Shown: positions 48,843 through 57,392 of the stretch, piece by piece | How positions within the stretch are numbered: position 1 is the stretch's first letter | How the letters are laid out: each line of letters starts with the position of its first letter | Source: Collinsella aerofaciens | GTDB taxonomy: Bacteria > Actinomycetota > Coriobacteriia > Coriobacteriales > Coriobacteriaceae | Length of the DNA stretch: 64,000 nt | Reading direction: 5' to 3' | NCBI RefSeq assembly: GCF_028206795.1 | Contig: NZ_JAQLFJ010000006.1 | Coordinates: 62,001-126,000 of the forward strand | Position numbers and translations under genes: made by a program | The notes under the pieces: model-generated | What the model was told of the DNA's origin: nothing | The model's input: only the letters and a program-made list of their open reading frames with translations | Database searches by the model: none

Positions 48843-51668
48843 ATGGGAGGAAACGTGGCTGAGAACCTAAGCAACCAGTCTGTACCCGAAGCCGCGGCGC
48901 GCGTCGCTGCCGTGGTCAACCGCCTCGTTAACCGAATCGGCTCGAATGCCGAGTCCAGGGAGCGTCTCGCCGAGATCGAGATCCCCGAGGAGCTGCGCGA
49001 TAATCTGGCGCTGTTCCTGCGCCTGGAGCGTCGTGTGCTTAGCGAGTATGATCCCGAGATCGCGGACCTGTTCGACAAGATCCTGTCGGCCGAGATTGTG
49101 GTCAATGCCGGCAACCCCGGTACCCGCGCTGCCGACGAGGCCGTCGACGAGCAGGGCGTGCCCACCGCCGACGAGCCCACCGCCGTGGCATTTCGTGAGG
49201 TCGTCGATCTGATCGACAGCCTGCCGCTCGATAAGCAGCAGGTCATTGTCCGCGCCTTTACGAGTTTCTTCCATCTGGCAAACCTGTCGGAGGAGAACTA
49301 CCGTGTGGCGCAGCTGCGCGAGCGCGAGGCCGGTGCGTCGACCGATACCGAGGTCGATCCCGCCAACGAGCTCACCGTCGCCTATCACCAGCTGGTGAAT
49401 GAGCTGGGCGTCGAGGGCGCCAACGAGCTGCTCGGCAAGCTCGAGTTCCACCCCGTCTTTACCGCGCATCCCACCGAGGCCCGTCGTAAGGCCGTCGAGG
49501 GCAAGATTCGCCGTATCTCTAACCTGCTGGAGGAGCGTCCGCGTCTGGGCGGCTCCGACCTGGTGGAGAACGAGCGCCATATGCTGCAGGAGATCGACGC
49601 CCTGGTGCGTACGAGCCCCATCGCGCTCAAGAAGCCCACGCCGGTCGAGGAAGCCGATACCATCATCGACATCTTCGATAACACGCTGTTCGACGTCATC
49701 CCCGTCATCTATCGTCGCTTTGACGACTGGGTGCTGGGCGACAAGGCCGGTACCGTGCCGCCGCTGTGCCCGGCGTTCTTCCATCCCGGCAGCTGGATCG
49801 GTTCCGACCGCGACGGTAACCCCAACGTCACCGCCAAGGTGAGCCGTGAGGTCGCCGCCAAGTACTTCACTCACATGGTGCTCAAACTCGAGGACAAGTG
49901 CCGCCACATTGGCCGCAACCTCACGCTCGAGGCCACCTACAGCAAGCCGTCTGCCGAGCTCATCAACCTGTGGAACCATCAGGTCGAGATGAGCCCTCGG
50001 TACACGGCCCGCGCCGAGCTGATCTCCGAGCACGAGCCGCATCGCGCCGTCATGCTTGTCATGGCCGACCGTCTGAACGCCACCGTGCGCCGTATCACCG
50101 ACACCATGTACCACAGCGCCGATGAGTTCCTGGAGGACCTGCGCGTCGTCCAGCGCTCGCTGGCCGCCTGCGGTGCCGTCCGTGCTGCCTACGGCCCGGT
50201 CCAGACCATCATCTGGCAGGTCGAGTCCTTCGGCTTCCATATGGTCGAGATGGAGTTCCGTCAGCACTCCGTGGTGCACGCCCGCGCCCTCAAGGATATC
50301 CACGAGAACGGTATCCATGGCGACCTGCAGCCCATGACGCGCGAGGTCATCGATACCTTCCGCGCTATCGGTTCCATCCAAAAGCGCTACGGCAAGAAGA
50401 TGGCGCACCGCTACATCATCTCGTTTACCAAGAGCGCCCAGCATGTGGCCGACGTCTTTGAGCTTGCCCACCTGTCCTTTGCACACGAGGAGGATGTCCC
50501 CGAGCTCGACGTGATCCCGCTGTTCGAGCAGCTCGAGGACCTCGAGGGCTGCGTCGACGTGCTCGACCAGATGCTTACGCTGCCTGTGGTGCAAAAGCGC
50601 CTTGCCCAGACCAACCGCCGCATGGAGGTCATGCTGGGCTATTCCGACTCCTCCAAGGATGCCGGTCCTACCACGGCCATGCTCGCGCTGCACTCCGCGC
50701 AGGAGCGCATTGCCAAGTGGGCCGAGAAGAACGATATCGACCTGGTGCTCATGCACGGTCGCGGCGGTGCCGTGGGCCGTGGCGGCGGCCCGGCCAACAA
50801 GGCCGTGCTGGCGCAGCCCAAGGGTTCGGTCAACTGCTTCTTTAAGCTCACCGAGCAGGGCGAGGTCATCTTTGCCCGTTACGGCAACCGCACGCTGGCT
50901 CAGCGCCATGTTGAGTCCGTTGCCGCCGCAACGCTTTTGCAGTCGGCCCCGAGTGTCGAGAAGACCAACACAGAGACCACGCAGAAGTTCTGGGATATGG
51001 CCGAGAAGCTTAACGCTGCAAGTCACGAGCGCTATCTGGACCTGCTGAACACCGAGGACTTTACACCGTGGTTCTCGACCGTGACGCCGCTGACCGAAGT
51101 CGGTCTGCTGCCGATCGGCTCGCGTCCCGCTAAGCGCGGCCTGGGCGCCAAGTCGCTCGACGACCTGCGTACCATTCCGTGGATCTTCAGCTGGAGCCAG
51201 GCACGCATTAACCTGGCCGCTTGGTATGGCCTGGGCACCGCCTGCGAGCAGCTGGGCGACCTTGACCAGCTCAAGGCTGCCTACCAGGAGTGGCCGTTCT
51301 TCCGCACCTTTATCGACAACATCGAGATGTCGATCGCCAAGACCGATCAGCGCATCGCCAAGATGTATCTGCACCTGGGCGATCGCCAGGATTTGTCCGA
51401 GAAGGTCTTCACCGAGATGCAGCTCACGCGTAAGTGGGTCCTTGCCATCGTCGGTGACGAGTGGCCGCTGCAGCGCCGCCGCGTGCTCGGTTGCGCCGTC
51501 CGCGTGCGCAACCCCTACGTCGACGCCCTGTCCATCGCCCAGGTCCGCGCCCTTCGCGAGGTGCGTATGAACCAGGACGAGATGGCCGAGGAGAAGAAGG
51601 CCGAGTACATGAGCCTGATTCTTTCGACTGTGACCGGCGTCTCGGCAGGTTTGCAGAACACGGGGTAA
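48843..51668 (+). CDS. ppc: Phosphoenolpyruvate carboxylase
   Basis: Carboxylates phosphoenolpyruvate to oxaloacetate for anaplerosis. The 941-aa protein has the catalytic HPTEARR near residue 209, GSDRDGNPNVT near 320, GYSDSSKDAGP near 600, LMHGRGGAVGRGGG near 637 and the invariant C-terminal QNTG. AAGGAGG lies only three bases before the ATG at 48843, while GGGAGG lies five bases before the in-frame GTG at 48855, so the start could be either. A nested inverted repeat follows the stop. Confidence 0.96.
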   Translation: MGGNVAENLSNQSVPEAAARVAAVVNRLVNRIGSNAESRERLAEIEIPEELRDNLALFLRLERRVLSEYDPEIADLFDKILSAEIVVNAGNPGTRAADEAVDEQGVPTADEPTAVAFREVVDLIDSLPLDKQQVIVRAFTSFFHLANLSEENYRVAQLREREAGASTDTEVDPANELTVAYHQLVNELGVEGANELLGKLEFHPVFTAHPTEARRKAVEGKIRRISNLLEERPRLGGSDLVENERHMLQEIDALVRTSPIALKKPTPVEEADTIIDIFDNTLFDVIPVIYRRFDDWVLGDKAGTVPPLCPAFFHPGSWIGSDRDGNPNVTAKVSREVAAKYFTHMVLKLEDKCRHIGRNLTLEATYSKPSAELINLWNHQVEMSPRYTARAELISEHEPHRAVMLVMADRLNATVRRITDTMYHSADEFLEDLRVVQRSLAACGAVRAAYGPVQTIIWQVESFGFHMVEMEFRQHSVVHARALKDIHENGIHGDLQPMTREVIDTFRAIGSIQKRYGKKMAHRYIISFTKSAQHVADVFELAHLSFAHEEDVPELDVIPLFEQLEDLEGCVDVLDQMLTLPVVQKRLAQTNRRMEVMLGYSDSSKDAGPTTAMLALHSAQERIAKWAEKNDIDLVLMHGRGGAVGRGGGPANKAVLAQPKGSVNCFFKLTEQGEVIFARYGNRTLAQRHVESVAAATLLQSAPSVEKTNTETTQKFWDMAEKLNAASHERYLDLLNTEDFTPWFSTVTPLTEVGLLPIGSRPAKRGLGAKSLDDLRTIPWIFSWSQARINLAAWYGLGTACEQLGDLDQLKAAYQEWPFFRTFIDNIEMSIAKTDQRIAKMYLHLGDRQDLSEKVFTEMQLTRKWVLAIVGDEWPLQRRRVLGCAVRVRNPYVDALSIAQVRALREVRMNQDEMAEEKKAEYMSLILSTVTGVSAGLQNTG

Positions 51669-51691
51669 TCGATAGCCCTGTAGCTCTCACC

Positions 51692-51818
51692 GGGACCCGA
51701 TGGGTTTCCCTCTGAATGCGTCCTCGCACTTGAAGCCCCCTTATCCTACTCCTTCGGAGCTGCGGATAAGGGGGCTTCGTGCTGCGGAATGCATTCAGAG
51801 GGAAACCCATCGGGTCCC
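51692..51818. repeat. Nested inverted repeat after ppc
   Basis: Outer arms of 28 bases (51692-51719 and 51791-51818; the left begins GGGACCCGATGGG) are perfect complements. Inside lies a perfect 15-bp hairpin (GAAGCCCCCTTATCC, 51732-51746, with 51764-51778). It probably terminates ppc, but two perfect nested stems are more than a terminator needs. The layout matches the structures at 20380 and 54744. Confidence 0.88.
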
Positions 51819-52074
51819 TTCGTCCTCGGTCTTCGGGGATTACAGCTGAGGGGAGAATGGCGCGCTTCGCGCTTAATGTGGGGTGCGGCGAGGGCTTCTT
51901 GCGTCCTGCGGAGTGTGCCTAAAAGTAAACTGATGGCGGGCCCTGCGATGTCCGGTCTTCGGCGGATTACTGGCTGGTGGAATAATGGCGCGCTCCGTGC
52001 ACTTTGATGGGGCTTCGTGCTGCGGAATGCATTCAGAGGGAAACCCGTCGGGCCCCTTCGTCCTAGGTCTTCGG
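51771..52074. repeat. 66-bp direct repeat with a related segment between
   Basis: 51771-51836 recurs at 52009-52074 with three mismatches (starts GGGGCTTCGTGCTGCGGAAT, ends GGTCTTCGG). Between them, 51893-51966 has the same frame (CTTCTTGCGTCCTGCGGA ... CCGGTCTTCGGCGGATTA) but a different central 28 bases. It looks like an array of diverging repeat arms rather than coding sequence. Confidence 0.75.
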
Positions 52075-52660
52075 TGAATCAGCCGCTGGGTGAGGGTGGT
52101 GCTTGGGGTGACGTGCAAAAAAACGGAGTTTTCAGCAGCTAAAGATTGATGCATAGGACCATAGGTGACGTTCGCGGTCCCTGTTGATGCTTTTGCACGA
52201 CAATTGGGCCTTGGCGATGCTCATATATGACTGGTTTCTTGCCGCATGCTGCCTAGAAGGCAAGAGCCATGGAGGCTTCCTAGCTTTCGATAGGCTTTTA
52301 GCCCTATAGACTTATCTCGCGATGCTGAATACTCCCAAAAATGCACGCTCCGGATGGGGCTACCCTGTTACGGTTCGAAACCCGTGCGTCATTCTATGCA
52401 TTTTATTGACGTATTTATGCAAGATAGCTTACGCGCGCATGCCACAGGATTGATGTGTGTCTCTGCGCTGTGTAAGCCATCCTGTCCATAGTGCCATTGA
52501 CAGGCGGCCGCGGTCCCGTTTGGGATCACGGCCGTTTTGGTGTGGGTCAAATATGAACGTTGTGTTAATGAGTCGGTGGACGGTGGTGTTTTTCGGTGAG
52601 CGGCGTATCCTTCCAACGGTTTGACTAGTGTGTCAGTTGAAAGGAAGAGGGCGCTCGTCA
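52075..52660. other. Intergenic region upstream of larA
   Basis: About 590 bases without a convincing gene on either strand. An imperfect 12-bp hairpin at 52509-52536 (GGCCGCGGTCCC with GGGATCACGGCC) is followed by GTTTTGG and may act as a terminator or leader structure. The AT-rich stretch 52380-52430 could hold a promoter, but no clear hexamer pair stands out. Confidence 0.5.
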
Positions 52661-53938
52661 TTGTTTGAATGTGAACTGCCGTTTGACCACAAGACGTTGC
52701 ATTTGGAGCTCGAGGATAAGAACTTCGCGGGTGTGATGGAAGGTCATCAAAATGAGTTTAAGACCACGAAATCGCAGGAAGAGCTGGTAGAGGAGTCGCT
52801 TGCCAACCCTTATGGATCGCCTTCGCTCGAGGAGCTTTGTGCTGGCAAGAAGGATATCGTCATCATTAGCTCCGATCATACGCGTCCCGTTCCCTCGCGT
52901 GTGACGATGCCTATTCTGCTGCATCACATCCACTCCGCTGCGCCCGAGGCTCGCGTGCGTATTCTGGTTGCTACGGGTATGCATCGTCCGTCGACGCACG
53001 AGGAGCTCGTCAACAAGTACGGCGAGGAGATCGTTGCCAACGAGGAAATCGTTATGCACGTCGCGACTGACGACAGCATGATGAAGAAGATCGGCACTCT
53101 GCCCTCTGGCGGCGAGTGCATTATCAACAAGATTGCCGCCGATTGCGATCTGCTGCTTGCCGAGGGCTTCATTGAGCCGCACTTCTTTGCCGGTTTCTCT
53201 GGTAGCCGCAAGTCCGTCCTGCCTGGCATCGCCAGCTACAAGACCATCATGTACAACCACAACGGTCAGTTTGTGAACGATTCCCATTCGCGTGCCGGCA
53301 ACCTGTGCCACAACCACGTGAGCGAGGACATGTTTGCCGCTGCCGAGATGGCTCACCTTGCCTTTGTGCTCAACGTGGTGCTCAACGGTAAGCACGAGGT
53401 CATTGGCTCCTTTGCCGGCGACATCCATAAAGCGCACGAGGCCGGCTGCGAGTTCGTGAAGAGCCTTGCCGGCGTTGAGCCCGTCGAGTGCGATATCGCC
53501 ATCACCACCAACGGCGGCTACCCCCTCGACCAAAACATTTACCAGGCCGTGAAGGGCATGTGCGCTGCCGAGGCCACGCTTCCCGAGGGCGGCGTGATCA
53601 TCGACGTCGCCGGTTGTGCCGACGGTCACGGTGGCGAGGGCTTCTATCACAACATCGCCGACAACGATCCGGCAGAGTTTGAGCGTGCCTGCATCGACCG
53701 TCCTAAGGACGAGACCCTGCCCGACCAGTGGACGAGCCAGATTTTCGCCCGCATCCTGGCGCATCACCCTGTGATCATGGTCACCGACCTGTGCGATCAC
53801 CAGATGCTCAAGGATATGCACATGACGCCGGTCAACACTATCGAGGAGGCGCTCAAGCTCGCCTTTGAGATGAAGGGTGCCGATGCCAAGGTGGCCGTCA
53901 TTCCCGATGGCCTGGGCGTTGTTGTCGCTCAGCACTAG
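52661..53938 (+). CDS. larA: Nickel-pincer lactate racemase LarA
   Basis: Interconverts L- and D-lactate (or a related 2-hydroxy acid) with the nickel-pincer nucleotide cofactor. I start at TTG 52661, ten bases after AAGGAAGAGGG, giving 425 aa, the size of known LarA. Signatures: IISSDHTRPVPS near residue 67, LVATGMHRPSTHEE (catalytic His region), EGFIEPHFFAGFSGSRKSVLPGI with the cofactor-attaching Lys in SRKS. The GTG at 52628 gives a longer but unsupported start. larD follows by about 50 bases. Cofactor genes larB and larC are encoded on the opposite strand 1.6 kb downstream. Confidence 0.92.
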   Translation: MFECELPFDHKTLHLELEDKNFAGVMEGHQNEFKTTKSQEELVEESLANPYGSPSLEELCAGKKDIVIISSDHTRPVPSRVTMPILLHHIHSAAPEARVRILVATGMHRPSTHEELVNKYGEEIVANEEIVMHVATDDSMMKKIGTLPSGGECIINKIAADCDLLLAEGFIEPHFFAGFSGSRKSVLPGIASYKTIMYNHNGQFVNDSHSRAGNLCHNHVSEDMFAAAEMAHLAFVLNVVLNGKHEVIGSFAGDIHKAHEAGCEFVKSLAGVEPVECDIAITTNGGYPLDQNIYQAVKGMCAAEATLPEGGVIIDVAGCADGHGGEGFYHNIADNDPAEFERACIDRPKDETLPDQWTSQIFARILAHHPVIMVTDLCDHQMLKDMHMTPVNTIEEALKLAFEMKGADAKVAVIPDGLGVVVAQH

Positions 53939-53987
53939 TGTGCGGCTCAAACGAATCGTTTATAACCGACAAGAAAGATAAGGTTTT

Positions 53988-54719
53988 ATGCTTACCAAAC
54001 TCCTCTGCGAATTCGGCGCAACGGCCCTCATGATCATCTTTGGCGTGGGCGTGCACTGCGATACCGTGCTCAAGGGCACCAAGTATCAGGGCTCCGGCCA
54101 CATGTTTGCCATCACCACCTGGTCTTTTGGCATCTCGGTCTGCCTGTTTGTCTTTGGCGGCGCCGTGTGCATGAACCCCGCCATGGTGCTTGCCCAGTGC
54201 ATCGTAGGCCTGGTGCCGTGGAGCAGCTGCATCCCCTTCATGATTGCCGATATGCTCGGCGGCTTTGTGGGCGCCGTAATCGCTTGGCTTATGTATGCCG
54301 ATGAGTTCAAGGCTTCCGAGGGCGTCGTCGACCCTATTGCCCAGCGCAACATCTTCTCGACCAACCCCACCACCGAGGGCACGAACTATGCTCGCAACTT
54401 CTTCTGCGAGGCCATCTGCACCTTCGTGTTCATCAGCGCCATCCTTGCTGCTGCTAGCCGTGCTGGTGAGAACGTTCTGTTGCTCGCCATCTGCGTCGGC
54501 CTGATCGTTTGGGCCGTTGGCATGGGCATGGGCGGCATCACCGGCTTCGCCATGAACCAGGCACGTGACCTTGGTCCTCGCATGGCCTATCAGGTGCTGC
54601 CGATTAAGAACAAGGCCGACAACAACTGGAAGTACGGCCTGCTTGTTCCTGGCATCGCTCCGTTTGTCGGTGCCATCGTGGCTGCGTTGTTTGTGCATGG
54701 TTTCTTGGGCATGTTCTAG
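53988..54719 (+). CDS. larD: MIP-family channel, LarD-like lactic acid/glycerol facilitator
   Basis: 243-aa aquaglyceroporin-type channel with six membrane helices. The first half-helix has the standard NPA (GGAVCMNPAMVLAQ), but the second reads FAMNQARDLGPR, with Gln in place of Pro in the usual NPARD. The Arg-Asp of the selectivity region is kept. Position just after larA matches larD, the lactic acid channel of Lactobacillus lar operons; glycerol uptake is the alternative. The name rests on context. A long hairpin follows. Confidence 0.8.
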   Translation: MLTKLLCEFGATALMIIFGVGVHCDTVLKGTKYQGSGHMFAITTWSFGISVCLFVFGGAVCMNPAMVLAQCIVGLVPWSSCIPFMIADMLGGFVGAVIAWLMYADEFKASEGVVDPIAQRNIFSTNPTTEGTNYARNFFCEAICTFVFISAILAAASRAGENVLLLAICVGLIVWAVGMGMGGITGFAMNQARDLGPRMAYQVLPIKNKADNNWKYGLLVPGIAPFVGAIVAALFVHGFLGMF

Positions 54720-54743
54720 TCCAAGGCAATTGATATAACGTCC

Positions 54744-54870
54744 GGGTCCGGCATAGGTTAACTTTCCGCCGCGTCCTCGGACATGCAAGAAGCTCCCGCT
54801 GCGCACTTCGTGCGGCGGGAGCTTCTTGCGTCCTGCGGAATGCGGCGGAAAGTTAACCTATGCCGGACCC
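54744..54870. repeat. Nested inverted repeat between larD and tetR
   Basis: Outer arms of 29 bases (54744-54772 and 54842-54870; the left begins GGGTCCGGCATAGG) are perfect complements. Inside is a perfect 14-bp stem CAAGAAGCTCCCGC (54786-54799) with 54815-54828. It lies between convergent genes and can terminate both. The linkers (GTCCTCGGAC on the left, CGTCCTGCGGAATGC on the right) resemble those at the ppc repeat. The 155 bases from 54871 to 55025 hold nothing recognisable. Confidence 0.88.
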
Positions 54871-55025
54871 TGCGGGAATCCAGTTGCGTTCGAACAAGCA
54901 ACCAACATATATATCTGAATTTGGATGTGGTGGGCACTTTGTTGTTAGGCGCTTTGAGGTGCGAGTGACACTTTGGGATGCGTGGCGCCTTGGCGTGGGG
55001 CGGTGCTTTGGGATGAGCTTCTTAC

Positions 55026-55565
55026 TTAGTTGAAGAGGGGTTTTATGGCTGATAGGTAGTCTTTGGCTACGTCCTCTTTTGGGGCTTGGAAGTTGTGCCA
55101 GGCCCACCATTGGACGGTGGCTACGAAGCTTGAGGCTATGTGGTGTAGTAGGAAGCTTCGGTCCATGGTGGCGGCGGGGCCGTTTGGGTCGGTAGGGACG
55201 GTTTCGGCTGCTCGTGACATGATGGTCTTGCGTAAGCAGTCGGCGAAGACGCGTGAGCCGGCGCCGGCTACCAGCGCTCGGACGCCCTGGCGACGTTCCC
55301 ATAGATTGTTGAGAATATGCTCGACCTGCACGAGTGGGTCGTCGAGCGGTGCGCCATCGTCGTCGAGGGCGTGGGTGCAGATGTCGCTCACGAGTTCGGA
55401 CAGTAGGTCGTCTTTGCTCTTAAAGAGGCCGTAGAATGTTGCGCGGCCTACGTGAGCGCGCGCGATGATGTCGCCGACGGTAATCTTGCCGTAGTCCTCC
55501 TCGCGCAGCAGCTCGAAGAACGCCGCAACGATGGCAGCGCGGCTTTTTTCCTTGCGGGCATCCAT
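55026..55565 (-). CDS. TetR-family regulator of the lar cluster
   Basis: 179-aa regulator. The N-terminal helix-turn-helix is typical: SRAAIVAAFFELLREEDYGKI, VGDIIARAHVGRATFYGLFK. The C-terminal ligand-binding part is helical and contains no known signature. The start at 55565 (MDARKEKS) lies two bases after the larC stop, so it is translationally coupled to larB-larC; a longer reading would overlap larC. It probably responds to a lactate-related signal and may bind the inverted repeat upstream of larB; both are inferences. Confidence 0.85.
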   Translation of the reverse strand: MDARKEKSRAAIVAAFFELLREEDYGKITVGDIIARAHVGRATFYGLFKSKDDLLSELVSDICTHALDDDGAPLDDPLVQVEHILNNLWERRQGVRALVAGAGSRVFADCLRKTIMSRAAETVPTDPNGPAATMDRSFLLHHIASSFVATVQWWAWHNFQAPKEDVAKDYLSAIKPLFN

Positions 55566-55567
55566 GG

Positions 55568-56485
55568 CTATGCGTCCGCGTGAACGAGCAGGCAGCGAAG
55601 CGTACCGGAGCAACCCTCGTAGGGGCGCTTACCGGCGCCGTAGCCGACGGCCTCGATGCGGTAGCGGGCCGGCAGGTGCTCGGACGTACGCAGTGCGGCG
55701 ACTATGGCGGCGCCCGTGGGCGTCACGAGCTCGCCGGCGACCGGTGCGGGCGTGAGGGCGATATTGCCTGCTTGGCATAGGTTGACGACGGCGGGCACCG
55801 GGATGGGCATAAGGCCGTGGGCGCAGTGGATGGTACCGTGACCCTCGGAGAGCGACTCAACCACAATGTCCTCAATACCCAGGTCATCGAGGCAGATGGC
55901 GACAGAGCAGACGTCGACGATGGAGTCGACGGCGCCCACCTCGTGGAACATGACGGTCTCGGGCGTTTTGCCGTGGGCCTTGGCCTCGGCGGCGGCGAGT
56001 GCGGTAAAGATGGCGAGGGCGCGACGCTTGGCGCCATCGCTTAGCTGCGAGCCATCGATAATGGCGGTGACGTCCGCCAATGACCGGTGGTGATGGTGAT
56101 GGGCGTGATGGTGGCCCTCATGGTCATGACCGTGGGCGTCATTATCATGCTCGTGGCAGTGATCGTGCTCGACATGGTCGTGATGATGGTGCTCATGCTC
56201 ATGCTCATGCATATGCTCGACAGCTGCTTCGTTGCCGTAGAGCCAGGCCATATCGTGATCATGGTTCTCGAGGCCCTCTGCAAGCTGGACGTCGAAATCG
56301 CAGGCGTCGATGCCGTGCTTGTTTACGCGCGTGACAGCGATCGTAAAGCCGTCGACCGGCAGCGTGGCGAGCTGTTCGCGCAGATGCTCCTCGCTGGCGC
56401 CCAGGTCGAGCAGGGCCGCGACGGTCATATCGCCGCTGATGCCCGAGGTTCCGTCGATGATAAGCGTGTGCTGATGGTTGGACAT
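55568..56485 (-). CDS. larC: LarC-like nickel insertion protein, LarC1 portion only
   Basis: Inserts nickel into the pyridinium dithiocarboxylate nucleotide to finish the LarA cofactor. The 305-aa product has IIDGTSGISGDMTVAALLDLG, FHEVGAVDSIVDV, EGHGTIHCAHGLMPIPVPA and ELVTPTGAAIVAAL, all typical of the LarC1 region. Residues 91-133 contain 24 His, an internal nickel-binding or storage region. Full-length LarC has about 400 residues; the CTP-binding LarC2 part is missing, since the stop is followed two bases later by tetR. AAGGAG precedes the ATG; larB ends 10 bases upstream. Confidence 0.88.
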   Translation of the reverse strand: MSNHQHTLIIDGTSGISGDMTVAALLDLGASEEHLREQLATLPVDGFTIAVTRVNKHGIDACDFDVQLAEGLENHDHDMAWLYGNEAAVEHMHEHEHEHHHHDHVEHDHCHEHDNDAHGHDHEGHHHAHHHHHRSLADVTAIIDGSQLSDGAKRRALAIFTALAAAEAKAHGKTPETVMFHEVGAVDSIVDVCSVAICLDDLGIEDIVVESLSEGHGTIHCAHGLMPIPVPAVVNLCQAGNIALTPAPVAGELVTPTGAAIVAALRTSEHLPARYRIEAVGYGAGKRPYEGCSGTLRCLLVHADA

Positions 56486-56495
56486 GGGATGCTCC

Positions 56496-57278
56496 TTAGC
56501 GGGCGCAGGGCGTGCCGGCGCTCAGATGATTGATAAGACTTGCCTGGTAGGCGGCACCAAAGCCGTTGTCGATATTGACGACCGAGACGCCGCTGGCGCA
56601 GGAGTTGAGCATGGCGAGCAGCGCGGCCACGCCACCAAAGTTCGCGCCGTAGCCCACGCTGGTGGGAACGGCGATGACCGGGCAACTCACCAGGCCGCCG
56701 ATAACGCTCGCCAGGGCGCCCTCCATGCCGGCGATGGCGATGACCACCTGTGCCTGGGCAAGTTCCTCGGCATGCGCGAGCAGACGGTGCAGACCGGCGA
56801 CACCCACGTCGTAGAGGCGGTCGACCTCGTTGCCATAGAACTCGGCCGTCAGTGCCGCCTCTTCGGCGACGGGCAGGTCGCTCGTACCGGCGCAGGCGAC
56901 GACGATGCGCCCGTTGCCGGTGGGGGAGGGCTTGCAGCCCACGAGGGCGAGCTGGGCGTCCGGGACATATCCCAGGTCGATGCCGTTGCCGAGAAGCTTA
57001 GCGGTGCGCGCGGCTTTTTCGGCATCCAGGCGCGTGACCAGGATGCGCTCCTGGCCGGCATCGCGCAGCGCTTCGATAATGGCGGCAATTTGCTCGGCGG
57101 TTTTGCCGGCACCGTAGACAACCTCGCCGGCTCCCTGGCGCACCCCGCGCGAAAGATCGAGCTGCGCAAAACCCAGATCGGCGGTTGGCGCCGTCTGGAT
57201 GCACGTGAGGGCGTCGGCAGGGGTGACTGCTCCGCCGGCAACATCGCTCAGCAATTGCTCAAGATCTCGCTTATCCAT
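56496..57278 (-). CDS. larB: Nickel-pincer cofactor biosynthesis protein LarB
   Basis: Carboxylates and hydrolyses nicotinic acid adenine dinucleotide in the first step of the LarA cofactor pathway. The 260-aa protein starts at ATG 57278 with AAGGGAAC upstream. The C-terminal half is the AIR-carboxylase-like (PurE-related) domain: GRIVVACAGTSDLPVAEEAA, LYDVGVAGLHRLL, VVIAIAGMEGALASVIGGL, CPVIAVPTSVGYGANFGGVA. The N-terminal half is the LarB-specific helical domain (DLSRGVRQGAGEVVYGAGKT). It heads the operon larB-larC-tetR. Confidence 0.92.
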   Translation of the reverse strand: MDKRDLEQLLSDVAGGAVTPADALTCIQTAPTADLGFAQLDLSRGVRQGAGEVVYGAGKTAEQIAAIIEALRDAGQERILVTRLDAEKAARTAKLLGNGIDLGYVPDAQLALVGCKPSPTGNGRIVVACAGTSDLPVAEEAALTAEFYGNEVDRLYDVGVAGLHRLLAHAEELAQAQVVIAIAGMEGALASVIGGLVSCPVIAVPTSVGYGANFGGVAALLAMLNSCASGVSVVNIDNGFGAAYQASLINHLSAGTPCAR

Positions 57279-57322
57279 ATATGTTCCCTTCGACGGCGCA
57301 AAGTCTAGCACTCAAAGGGTAT

Positions 57323-57356
57323 GTTTCCGAACACTAAGACAAAATTGTTCGGAAAC
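57323..57356. promoter_or_regulatory. Probable operator upstream of larB
   Basis: GTTTCCGAAC (57323-57332) and GTTCGGAAAC (57347-57356) are perfect complements with 14 bases between. The site lies 45 bases upstream of larB and is of the size bound by TetR-family dimers, or two half-sites of another regulator. Confidence 0.6.
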
Positions 57357-57392
57357 TTTAGGACAGACTGATTCAATTGTTAGACGGATCGG

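Noticed and set aside
52389..52661. 90-codon frame on the minus strand upstream of larA
   Set aside because: No ribosome site, unbiased codon use and no recognisable domain; treated as noncoding.
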